From: Smithellaceae bacterium
GTDB lineage: Bacteria; Desulfobacterota; Syntrophia; Syntrophales; Smithellaceae
DNA length: 13,451 nucleotides
NCBI GenBank assembly: GCA_028701435.1
Contig: JAQVQT010000032.1
Location: forward strand, 1 to 13,451
Reading direction: 5' to 3'
Positions 1 through 8,700 of this stretch are shown here, in pieces. The translations under genes and the position numbers were made by a program. Numbering within the stretch: the first letter of the stretch is position 1; each line of letters starts with the position of its first letter. The notes beneath the pieces are model-generated. The model did no database searches, was not told the origin of the DNA, and saw only the letters and a program-made list of their open reading frames with translations.

Positions 1-2
1 AG

Positions 3-65
3 AAACCCGCGGTGAAAAAGGCCGCCCCCAAACCGGCAGCCAAAAAGAAACCGGCAAAAAAATAA
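3..65 (+). CDS. C-terminal tail of a truncated Lys/Ala/Pro-rich protein
   Basis: Only the last 20 codons and a TAA stop are inside the window; the gene begins to the left. The frame reads KPAVKKAAPKPAAKKKPAKK, a purely Lys/Ala/Pro low-complexity tail. Such tails occur on histone H1-like proteins, on HU or other DNA-binding proteins with basic extensions, and on some RNA-binding proteins, so nucleic-acid binding is a reasonable guess but not shown. No folded domain can be seen. The gene converges on the DUF853 gene, with about 29 bp between the two stop codons. The other two frames are less convincing: one has an early stop, and the other lacks this regular composition and runs on past the hairpin. 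Confidence 0.6.
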   Translation, partial: KPAVKKAAPKPAAKKKPAKK

Positions 66-104
66 TCGGGCCGGCCCGACTTGGCCGGGCGCGTCTATTT
101 TTTT
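57..104. terminator. Compact intergenic terminator between convergent genes
   Basis: A 14-bp perfect palindrome (TCGGGCCGGCCCGA, 66-79) can fold as a 5-bp GC stem with a CCGG loop. Read on the minus strand it is followed at once by TTATTTTTT (65-57), the layout of an intrinsic terminator for the DUF853 gene. For plus-strand transcription a second hairpin is available, CCGGCC (71-76) with GGCCGG (83-88), followed after 9 nt by seven T residues (98-104); this direction is less convincing because of the gap. The U-tracts are the complements of the Lys-Lys codons ending each opposing gene. Confidence 0.5.
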
Positions 105-1615
105 CCGCCCAGCAGAGACCCCAGGATGCCCCGGACAATTTGCCGTCCAACAGAGGACCCGATGGTCCGGGCCAGGCTTTTAGCCGAGGCCTGGACTAAA
201 CCATCTGTTTTTCCGCCGCGCGGTCCGGTGCGTCCGAACAGCAGATCCCCCACGGCGCCGCCCAATATTCCGCCGCCTGGTTCAGGCGCCTGCCCGGCGC
301 CGGCTTGAGCCACCGGTTTTTCGGACGCCGGAACGCTCTTGACGGAGGCCCGCAGTTTTTCATAGGCGGATTCGCGATCCATCGTCTTTTCATAGTGCCC
401 GTAGATTGTGGATCGGTTAACGGCAGCCGACCGTTCAGCATCGCTCAAAACGCCGAGACGAGAACAAGGCGCGATAACAAAAGCCCTTTCCACCTGCGCC
501 GGACGGCCTTTTTCGTCCAGAAAAGAGACCAGCGCTTCGCCGACGCCCAGTTCCGTGATTACGTCGGCCGTGTTAAAGGCAGGATTGGGCCGCATGGTGT
601 CCGCCGCCGTTTTGACCGCTTTCTGATCGCGGGGCGTAAAGGCGCGCAGGGCGTGCTGGACACGGTTCCCCAGCTGGCCCAGAACGGTCTCGGGAATGTC
701 CAGTGGATTTTGCGTGACAAAATAAACGCCCACGCCCTTGGAACGAATCAGACGCACCACCTGCTCTATCTTCTCCAAAAGCGCGGCCGGCGCGTCATTG
801 AAAAGCAAGTGTGCCTCATCGAAGAAGAAGACCATTTTGGGCTTTTCCACATCGCCCACTTCGGGCAGTTGCTCAAAAAGTTCGGCCAGCATCCACAGCA
901 GGAAGGTGGAGTAAAGCTTGGGATTGTTATAAAGCTTGTCGGCGGCAAGCACATTGACCACGCCGCGTCCTTCGCCGTCCGTCTGCATCCAATCGGCGAT
1001 GTTCAGCATCGGCTCACCGAAGAATTTGTCTGCGCCCTGTTCGTCAAGTGTTAAAAGTCCGCGTTGAATCGCGCCGACAGACGCCGCGGAAATATTGCCG
1101 TATTCGGTGGTGAACTGCCTGGCGTTGTCGCCCACAAACTGGATCATGGCCCGCAGGTCTTTTAAATCAAGCAGGAGCAGGCCGTTGTCGTCGGCAATCT
1201 TGAAGACCAGTGTCAGTACGCCGGACTGGGTTTCGTTGAGATTGAGCAGTCTGGCCAGTAAAAGCGGTCCCATGTCGGAGATGGTGGCGCGCACCGGATG
1301 CCCCTTTTCTCCGAAAACATCCCAGAACACGGCCGTATTGGCTCGCGGTTGAAAATCTTTGATGCCGATCGATTCCAGCCTTTTCAGCATTTTTTCGGAG
1401 GCAACGCCCGCAGCAGCAATGCCGGAGAGATCGCCCTTAACGTCGGCCATAAAAACCGGTACGCCGATGGAAATAAAGGATTCGGCTATTTTCTGCAGCG
1501 TAACCGTCTTCCCTGTGCCGGTGGCGCCGGTAATCAACCCGTGGCGATTGGCCATATTCGGCAACAGAACAATTTCTTTTCCCTGAGACATTGCGATAAT
1601 CAATGGTGCAATCAT
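95..1615 (-). CDS. yjgR: DUF853 / YjgR family HerA-like ATPase
   Basis: This 506-residue protein has the full length and layout of the DUF853 (helicase HerA-like C-terminal) family typified by E. coli YjgR. The N-terminus (MIAPLIIA...) and the stretch NRHGLITGATGTGKTVTLQK match that family closely. The Walker A motif is G30-T37 and the Walker B motif is FFFDEAH with D266-E267. A conserved FTPRDQKAVK segment contains R329, a candidate arginine finger. A Gly/Pro-rich linker at about residues 440-460 precedes the conserved C-terminal segment ending VRGILGSLLGGKK. There is no signal peptide, so it should be a cytoplasmic P-loop ATPase related to HerA/FtsK translocases; its biological role is not established. 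The ATG at 1615 has an AGGGAG ribosome-binding site 8 nt upstream. It has its own sigma70-type promoter, although read-through from the upstream TPR gene cannot be excluded. The family call is firm; the function is inference. Confidence 0.93.
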   Translation of the reverse strand: MIAPLIIAMSQGKEIVLLPNMANRHGLITGATGTGKTVTLQKIAESFISIGVPVFMADVKGDLSGIAAAGVASEKMLKRLESIGIKDFQPRANTAVFWDVFGEKGHPVRATISDMGPLLLARLLNLNETQSGVLTLVFKIADDNGLLLLDLKDLRAMIQFVGDNARQFTTEYGNISAASVGAIQRGLLTLDEQGADKFFGEPMLNIADWMQTDGEGRGVVNVLAADKLYNNPKLYSTFLLWMLAELFEQLPEVGDVEKPKMVFFFDEAHLLFNDAPAALLEKIEQVVRLIRSKGVGVYFVTQNPLDIPETVLGQLGNRVQHALRAFTPRDQKAVKTAADTMRPNPAFNTADVITELGVGEALVSFLDEKGRPAQVERAFVIAPCSRLGVLSDAERSAAVNRSTIYGHYEKTMDRESAYEKLRASVKSVPASEKPVAQAGAGQAPEPGGGILGGAVGDLLFGRTGPRGGKTDGLVQASAKSLARTIGSSVGRQIVRGILGSLLGGKK

Positions 1616-1737
1616 GAGACGGCTCCCTGAATGATTTTTTTACCCGGTTTCCGATCCAAAACGTGCCACCAACTATAAATAGAATGATTCCATATGTCAA
1701 CTTCCTTCTCATCGGTCCTTCTCATAGGTTGGATCAT
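1612..1737 (-). CDS. Possible 41-codon ORF overlapping the DUF853 start (ATGA)
   Basis: An ATG at 1737 opens a 41-codon frame containing IWNHSIYSWWHVLDRKPGKK. It closes with a TGA sharing the ATGA tetranucleotide with the DUF853 start codon, the usual layout for translational coupling; an alternative ATG lies at 1725. The product would be basic and Trp/His-containing, with no signal peptide or membrane segment, and I do not recognise it. Against it: no Shine-Dalgarno sequence precedes either ATG, third-position GC looks lower than in the neighbours, and the sigma70 promoter and its flanking repeat lie inside the frame. The frame happens to be in phase with the TPR gene just upstream. Treat as a low-confidence candidate. 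Confidence 0.2.
   Translation of the reverse strand: MIQPMRRTDEKEVDIWNHSIYSWWHVLDRKPGKKIIQGAVS
1672..1700 (-). promoter_or_regulatory. Sigma70-type promoter of the DUF853 gene
   Basis: On the minus strand a perfect -35 box TTGACA (1700-1695) is separated by exactly 17 nt from a -10 box TATAGT (1677-1672), five of six matches to TATAAT. Transcription should begin near 1665, leaving a leader of about 50 nt before the ATG at 1615. The position between two genes and the near-consensus match make this the best promoter in the window. No experimental evidence is available. Confidence 0.7.
1703..1725 (-). repeat. 10-bp direct repeat abutting the -35 box
   Basis: On the minus strand ATGAGAAGGA occurs twice, at 1725-1716 and 1712-1703, separated by 3 bp. 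The proximal copy ends 2 bp before TTGACA. Exact 10-bp direct repeats placed just upstream of a -35 box are a common arrangement for activator binding sites, but the 13-bp period is not one or two helical turns, so this remains only a candidate site. Confidence 0.4.
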
Positions 1738-1744
1738 CGATGAT
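1733..1744. promoter_or_regulatory. 12-bp perfect palindrome upstream of the DUF853 promoter
   Basis: ATCATCGATGAT is a perfect palindrome lying about 33 bp upstream of the -35 box and 23 bp downstream of the TPR gene stop codon. It could be a dimeric regulator operator. It has no T-tract and is too short and AT-rich to act as a terminator. No regulator is identified. Confidence 0.3.
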
Positions 1745-1767
1745 ATTTCCGAAAGGGGAAAAACGGC

Positions 1768-2634
1768 TCACGGGACATCAAGAAATACTTTTGCGCCGGA
1801 AATATCGTCCAGCAGAATTTCGTCTTGCGAATCAAGCTCCATGGCTTTGGTTATGTATTTCCGAGAGACAGCCGTAAGGCCTTTGGCGCGGTAGGCCTGA
1901 GCCAGACGCACATAAACGCTCGGATTCAGGGGCGTCATTTGTCTGGATTTTTCCAGCAGAACAATGGCTTTATCCAGATCCCCTCCGACAAGGGGCGGTA
2001 TTAAAAGGTAAAAGGAACCCACTGCATATAAAGTCTCCGCGGAATCGGGCATTTGTTTTTGCGCTTTCTTTAAATACCCCTTGACTTCAAAATAAGCGGG
2101 AATGCCTTTGATCCAGTTTTTTTTGACTAGAATTCCTTTTGCGCCCGCCGCAATCATCAGACTCACCGCAAAGTGAAATCGCGAAAGCTCTCTTTGCTTT
2201 TCGATCATTTGCAAGGCCTTCCGATACGACCGGTCAAAATCCTTTTGCAGATAATCCAGGTGAGAAAGCGTGACCTCGGCCGGATAAAAATCCGGATAAT
2301 CGTTGATGACACCGGTCAAAACACTGCGGCCTTCCGAATACCGGTGATCCCACATCAAAATAATGCCCTGCAACAATTTCATCGCCGGATTGTCAGACCA
2401 TTTATCTTGATGGTCGTTGAATAATCTTTTCAATTTAACCCGCTGATATTCCCGGTAATAGAGGATGGTCAGCATATAAATATCTTGCGCTGATTTATCC
2501 TTTTTACTCTCCAGTCTGGAAATCGCGCCGGGTGACATCTGGATGGCGGCATCCGCCGGACTTTTCCAATCGGCGGCAAAGGAGGAAGAACAAAACAAAC
2601 CGGCTAAAATGACGAATAACAGAATTTTTTTCAT
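1768..2634 (-). CDS. Secreted TPR-repeat protein of unknown function
   Basis: The 288-residue product starts with a typical signal peptide: MKK, a hydrophobic core (ILLFVILAGLF), and a signal peptidase I site after SSSFA at about residue 20, so it is probably periplasmic. Cys15 is not in a proper lipobox (preceded by Phe), so a lipoprotein is unlikely. The mature part is alpha-helical with degenerate tetratricopeptide-like repeats. The clearest are near the C-terminus, around PPLVGGDLDKAIVLLEKS (V216-G217-G218-D219) and the next repeat (NPSVYVRLAQAYRAKGL). TPR proteins act as protein-interaction scaffolds; no enzyme motif is seen. I chose the ATG at 2634; a TTG at 2655 would only add seven residues ahead of the signal peptide. 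The ribosome-binding site is weak. It lies 118 bp downstream of the glucan synthase gene on the same strand, with no convincing terminator between, so a role in glucan export or envelope assembly is possible but is inference. Confidence 0.8.
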   Translation of the reverse strand: MKKILLFVILAGLFCSSSFAADWKSPADAAIQMSPGAISRLESKKDKSAQDIYMLTILYYREYQRVKLKRLFNDHQDKWSDNPAMKLLQGIILMWDHRYSEGRSVLTGVINDYPDFYPAEVTLSHLDYLQKDFDRSYRKALQMIEKQRELSRFHFAVSLMIAAGAKGILVKKNWIKGIPAYFEVKGYLKKAQKQMPDSAETLYAVGSFYLLIPPLVGGDLDKAIVLLEKSRQMTPLNPSVYVRLAQAYRAKGLTAVSRKYITKAMELDSQDEILLDDISGAKVFLDVP

Positions 2635-2662
2635 AACTATCAAGCTTCGGTACAAACTCGCA

Positions 2663-2719
2663 CTGGCTCAATCATCCTGCGTGAACCTTGCTGGTTCAAT
2701 CGTCCTCCGATTGAACCAA
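2663..2719. repeat. Tandem pair of imperfect palindromic units in the spacer
   Basis: The second unit is a near-perfect hairpin: TGGTTCAATCG (2692-2702), a 5-nt loop TCCTC, and CGATTGAACCA (2708-2718), giving an 11-bp stem. The first unit (2663-2689) is a degenerate copy: CTGGCTCAATCATCCT matches CTGGTTCAATCGTCCT (2691-2706) at 14 of 16 positions, and its right arm is shortened by about 2 nt. The two copies have a period of 28 bp. Neither strand carries a T-tract next to the hairpin, so it is not a standard intrinsic terminator. An extragenic repetitive palindrome, or an mRNA hairpin between the glucan synthase and TPR genes, fits better. Confidence 0.55.
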
Positions 2720-2732
2720 AATGTTTCGGAAC

Positions 2733-2760
2733 TATCCACCATTCACAATTCACTATTCAC
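2733..2760 (-). repeat. Four tandem heptamers overlapping the glucan synthase stop codon
   Basis: Read on the minus strand the sequence is GTGAATA, GTGAATT, GTGAATG, GTGGATA, four consecutive 7-bp units that share GTGRAT and vary mainly at the seventh base. The first unit supplies the last Glu codon and TAG stop of the glucan synthase gene and is followed directly by a second stop, TGA. Because 7 is not a multiple of 3, the array places stop codons in all three frames. Short tandem heptamers of this kind are known extragenic repeats in several bacterial groups. Confidence 0.6.
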
Positions 2761-5700
2761 CTGACTCCTCCGGCGCAAGCGGCAGGACAACCTCGATGGT
2801 ATGTTCCCGCCGGTCGTCAACCAGGGTCATCTCCGCCTCCGGTATGACCAGGCCGTCTCGTGTCATCACGGCCGCCGCTCCGGCAATCTGACGGATGAGG
2901 ATAGCGTAGAGCGTTTCGCCATACCGGAAGGAAATCTTAATTTCCTTCCAGGCGTTCGGCAGGCATGGTGAAAAACTGAGCTTGCCGTTTTTCAGCGTGA
3001 GGCCGATAAGCGATTCCACAATCAGCCGGTACATCCAGGCGGCGGAGCCGGTGAACCATGTCCATCCGCCGCGCCCGATATGCGGCGCGACGGCATAGAT
3101 ATCGGACGAAACAACATAGGGCTCCACTTTATAAATTTCCACATCCTCAGGAGACCTGGTGTGATTGATCGGATTAACGATGTCCATGACATCCCAGGCG
3201 CGCTTCTTTTCGCCTAACGCAGCAAAAGCCATGGCCACCCAGATGGCTGCATGCGTGTATTGTCCGCCATTTTCTCTCACCCCCGGCACATAACCTTTAA
3301 TATAGCCCGGCTCCATCTCCGATTTGTCGAAGGGCGGATCCAAAAGCTGAACCAGTTTTTTATCCCGATGCACAAGCGTCTGATCGACCGCATCCATGGC
3401 CAGGCGGGCACGGGCCGGTTCACCCGCCCCGGAAAGAACGGACCAGCTCTGGGCCACCGAATCGATGCGGCATTCCGTGCAGGTATTTGATCCCAATAAT
3501 GAACCTTCATCGCTGTAGGCGCGGCGGTACCATCCACCGTCCCAGCCCGCTTCCTCAATGTTGCGCTGAAGCTGCATGGCTTCTTTCCCGCACAAATCGG
3601 CAAACGGTCTATCATCTTTCAGGCGGGCAATTTCCGCAAACTTGACGAGCACGTCATACAGGAAAAATCCCATCCAGACGCTTTCGCCCCTGCCCTCGTC
3701 CCCGACTTTATTCATGCCGTCATTCCAGTCGCCCGAACCCATGAGGGGCAAACCATGAGTACCGAATCTTAATCCTCTTTTGACGGCCCGCACGCAATGG
3801 TCATACAAACTGCTTTTTTCATCCGCCACACCCGGCAGATCGTAATAGGAATCTTCATCCGCCCGGACCTGACGTCCTTCCAGGAAGCTGACACTTTCAT
3901 TCAAAATTTCCGCGTCACCGGTCACGATAATATAACGGCCGACCGCTAAAGGCAGCCACAGGTAATCGTCAGAACACTGTGTGCGCACGCCCCGGCCGGT
4001 GGGCGGATGCCACCAGTGCTGAACGTCTCCCTCCGGAAACTGACGACTGGCGCATAAAAGCAGGTGTCCGCGGACCAGAGCGGGTTCGGCATAAACAAGC
4101 GCCATAACGTCCTGGATCTGGTCACGGAAACCGAAAGCGCCCCCGGACTGGTAATAACCGCTGCGCGCCCAGAGACGGGAAGACAGGGTCTGATATAAAA
4201 GCCACCCGTTCGTCAAAATATTCAGAGACGGGTCGGGCGTTTCGATCTGAACCGTGCCCAGTGTCTTTTCCCAGTAGCGATGCACCGCTTCCAGTTCATG
4301 GTGCGCCACCGCCGATCCCCGGAAGCTCTTCACTGTTTTACTGGCATCGTCAGCGCCCCGCCTGCCGGTAACCCCCATCCGGAAAATGATTTCCTGCTCC
4401 TGCCTGTTTACGAGTCCAATCGTCACCTGTATGGCGCCGCAGGGATCCAGGCCGGCCCCGACTTTGCCTGAAAGTTGTGACTGCGTCATCGCCTGCGGCC
4501 CGGACAGTTCACCATTGCGGCCAATGAACTCGCCCCGATCGCAGGTTACGGTCCGTGCCGGATCATCCACGTCAAAGAAAGCCACCCGATCGGCAAAGTC
4601 CGTATTATAGGGATTCCGGGCAAAAAGCGCACCGCTTCCCGCATCCACTTCGGTCGTGACATGCATGATGGTTTTCGGGCGCAAATCACCCAGCACCCAC
4701 TCCAGATAGCCGGTCACGGAAAGGGTGCGATTGCGCCCTGATTCATTCACCAGCTTTAAAACCATAAATTTGACCGGCGCGCTGATCGACACGTAAATCC
4801 ACAGCTGGGACCGGATGCCGTCTTCAACATGCTCGAAAACACTGTACCCGAAACCGTGCCGGCAGATGTAAGGCGTTCGGCCGCCGCACGGAAGCGGCGT
4901 GGGAGACCAGAGGCGTCCTGTTTCTTCATCACGGATGTAAAACGCTTCGCCGCTTAAATCGCTGACCGGATCGTTATTCCAGGGGGTGAGGCGGAATTCG
5001 TGGGCGTTCTCGCTCCAGGTTGAAGCGGAACCACTCTCGGAAATGATCGATCCAAAATGGGAATTCGCCAGAACATTGACCCAGGGCAGCGGTGTGTTCT
5101 CTCCCGGCTTGAGGATCACGAGGTATTCCCGTCCGTCAGGAGTAAACCCCCCGAGACCGTTTCGGAATATCAAATCGGGATAAGAAAATCCTCCTTCATC
5201 CCTGTTTGTCGCACTGGAATCTTTGACGGGCTTCAGACGCGGCACGGAAATATCCTTTGTTTTACGCCGGCTGATCTGTTCTTCCAGCGTTCCCATATCG
5301 TCTTTGATGATGACGCGGGCAACCGTCTGAAAAAGAATGCGGTCTTCGCTGGATAGCTGATCGCCTGGTCTCACAAAAATGCCGCCTGGCCGGTCGGCCG
5401 CCCTGTTTTCCATACTGGTGGCAATCAGTCCCACGATCTGATCATGAAGCGCTTGCCGATAGATGGCATTATCCTCATTCCAGATGACGAGATCTACGGC
5501 CAGACCCTTTAAACGCCAGTAGGCGTGAGCCTGCTGGAGTTGACGAACCAGCTCAATATTGGCATGGTCGCCAATCTGCAAAAGCACAATGGGTAAATCC
5601 CCGGAAATGGCATAACCCCATAAGTCGGATTGCCCACGACGGTTTTTCATGATGATCCTCGGATCAGCGCGCAGCGACGCATTGGCGTAAATTACAGAAC

Positions 5701-8700
5701 CGGCCAGACGTTCGTAAAGTTGCACATCGTCCTGCGTCGCATTGATTTGCCTGAGCATAACCTGGCTGTGCGTCCAGGCCAGATTAAAAACGCGGTCAGC
5801 CAGACGGTTGTCTTGGTATTTTTCAACGAGGTCAAGCGCTTTGGCGCGGGTTTGGGCAATGCCGGAAACAATATCAAGCGTCACCGATTCTCCCGGGGAG
5901 AGCCTAACCGAGCGGCGGATTGAAACCATCGGGTCCAGAACGGACCCTTCGGTGCCGGAAAGGTCTTTCGGCCCGGAAGGCGACCAGTTCATGGCAGCGG
6001 GATTTGACAGCGTAAGGCCGCGACCGACAAACTTCAAACGATCCGTTTCATAAGTAACATCGAGGTTGTCCGTGCCATGCACCGCCATTAAATGAAAAGT
6101 CCAGTAGGTCGGTTCATCCTTGGAACGCGGTCTTCGCGTGCAGAGAATCGCCTGGCGATTCCGAAGGATTTCCGTTTGAACAAAAAGATTGCTGAAGGCC
6201 GGATGGATCGCATCAGCCGCGGGCTCGGCGATCACCACTTCCGCGTAACTGGTGACATCCAGCTCGCGGCGTTTCCGGGAACGATTGGTGATTCGGATGC
6301 GCCTCAGTTCGATATCGTCTTCCGGTGACACGGCGATCTGGGTGTGCGTATCGATGTCATCATCCCGCCTGCGAAACTCAACTTTCGCATCGGAAAAAAT
6401 AGCCTCGTACCGGTCCGGCTTTTTCAGTGTCGGCTGATAGGTGTTGGACCAGAACTCTCCCGTGGAAACGTCACGGATATAGCAGAACAGGCCCCAGGAA
6501 TCGCGCGTGGCGTCTTCGCGCCAGCGCGTGATGGACAGATTTTTCCAGCGGCTGTATCCGCCGCCGGCGTTCGTTATCATGACATGGTATCGGCCGTTGG
6601 ATAACAATTGCACCTCCGGCACGGCCGTATCGGGGGTGTCAATAATGCGCACCGGAATTTTCTGCGGCCCTGCCGCTTTCCGGATATTGACATCGTCGGT
6701 AATCTGCCGGTAGAAGGAAACCGCTTTGGGGATGCGTTCCTGAAGCAAAAGCGTTGCCGATTGAAACATCGGTTCGGACTCAAAGCGCTTCTGCATGGGA
6801 CGATCGAGCAGGAGATGGGCCATGGCCAGCAAACTCATCCCCTGATGATGCGCCATGAAGGACCGGACGGGAACGCCGAATTGACCGGCGGGCATTCGTG
6901 TCGGCGTGTAGTCCAGTGCTTCATAAAAACCGTACGTGCCCATCATGCCTTTTGCGGCCAGCCGCTGGAGATTTTCGCAAGCTTCATGAGGCGCGATCAT
7001 CAGCGCCAGCGCCGAGGCATACGGCGCCACCACCAGATCATCGCCCAGCCCCCGCTTCAGGCCCAGGCCGGGGACGCCGAAGGCGCGATACTGATAGTTG
7101 AGATGAACATCGATGGTATTGTAACCGGATTCTGAAATGCCCCAGGGCACGCCTCTTTTTTCCCCATACTCGATCTGTCTTTTGACCACGACCTTGTAGG
7201 TTTGGTCCAGAAGCGTGTTTTCATAATTCGGCATGACCAGCAGCGGCATCAGGTACTCAAACATCGACCCGTCCCAGGACAGGAGAACGGGATCGCCTCC
7301 CGGATTCGTCAGCATGCGTCCCAGAGCAAACCAGTTTTCCTTCGGCAGTTGCCCCTGCGCAATGGCGACAAAGCTGCAAAACCTGGATTCAGACGCCAGC
7401 AGATCATAGAAACTTGCATCCCGGCGGCGCTCGCCTGTGCTATAACCGATGGTTAATAACTGACGGCCTTTATCATAGAGGAAGCTGTAATCCATATCGG
7501 CAAGTTCCCCGGCTTTTTGAATGAGCACCTGAGCCACGCCCAGTTTTTCCTGCGCCAGCCGGCTTCCTTCCCAAACCATATTATGAAAATGATCGGACCA
7601 GGTCTGCTCTTCAATACTGGCATCATCGCCGATCATCCCCAAAACATCGGAAAGCAACCTGGCGGGCAGGTCTGCCACCTCCCGCAAAGTGGGGATCCCT
7701 ATTTCCTTAATCATCCGGCCGACTCTGTCCGACGGGATGGCGAGCGCTGCCCAGGGGCAGAGCGCCACGAGTTCATCCGTCGCATCCCGGCATTGACGGA
7801 CAAGAGCCTGCGCCCAGACACAGGCCTGACTTTGCAAACCGGCCGAAAGCGTTGCGGCATGGATGGATGCCGATTGGGTCAGCATATCGAGACGCAGCCA
7901 CAATTCGCCCGCCGTCGGCAGATCTGGAGACGCCGGCATTTCCAGATGCTTTTTAAATTCGGTCAATTCCTTTTTAGACAAAGGCTCGGCAATATCTTTG
8001 AGAACGCTGTACGTGTCGAAAAGACCTTCCAGCACCCGATCCCCAGCTATTTTTCGGTCGGGCAATTCCAGGAGTCCCTGCCTCAGTGTCAGCAGAGAGC
8101 CACCCAGATTGCCGCTGTCCACGGTTGATATGTAATACGGCGGCAGCGTTTTTAAGGTTTGCGTATCATACCAGTTATAAAAGTGCCTCCGGAAGCGATC
8201 CATTTTTTCCATGGCGTCAATCGTATTGGCAGTGCGTCTGAGAAATTCACCCGGCGTCACATAGCCAAAATCACAGGCGGATAAATTCGCCAGGAGCGCC
8301 AGTCCCATGTTGGTGGGCGACGTGCGGTGCGCAATCACAGAGCCGGGATCCTCCTGATAATTGTCCGGAGGAAGCCAATGGTCATCGGCGGTGACAAATG
8401 TTTCAAAAAACGCCCAGGTTCTGCGGGCCGCTTTTCTCAAAAAAATGATTTGTTCATCGTTCAGAGGGATCCCTTCCTTGAGAACCGGCTGGCTGACCCA
8501 CCAGGCAATAAACGGGGAGCAAAGCCAAAGGACCAGCACGGGCAGCGCGGCAAAAAGCGCACTGGGTCGCGAGATCATCAGGTACGTCAATACCACCGCG
8601 GACAGGACAGGGGCTATCCACATGGACTTGCAGGATTCGGCAAAACCGTTTGTGGCATGATGCGGCCGGCTCTGGAAGGGGTTCCACTCCAGCAATCGTT

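Noticed and set aside
305..1054. Long plus-strand ORF (249 codons) antisense to the DUF853 gene
   Set aside because: The opposite strand is a well-conserved ATPase with Walker motifs. The antisense translation is His/Gln/Arg-rich without recognisable domains, as expected of a shadow frame.
1437..1712. Minus-strand ORF whose first 30 residues look like a membrane anchor (MRRKLTYGIILFIVGG)
   Set aside because: After about 33 codons it continues out of frame through the DUF853 gene as Arg/His-rich shadow sequence. Only 3 nt separate the AAGGA from its ATG, and the hydrophobic part coincides with the AT-rich promoter.
1746..1761. Small hairpin TTTCC/GGAAA just after the TPR stop codon
   Set aside because: Only a 5-bp AT-rich stem with no following T-run on the minus strand; not convincing as a terminator.
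2635..2655. TTG start at 2655 for the TPR protein
   Set aside because: It would put seven residues ahead of a normal MKK signal peptide; the ATG at 2634 gives a standard signal sequence.
2692..2718. Rho-independent terminator after the glucan synthase
   Set aside because: The stem is strong but no T-tract follows on either strand, so I report it as a palindromic repeat instead.
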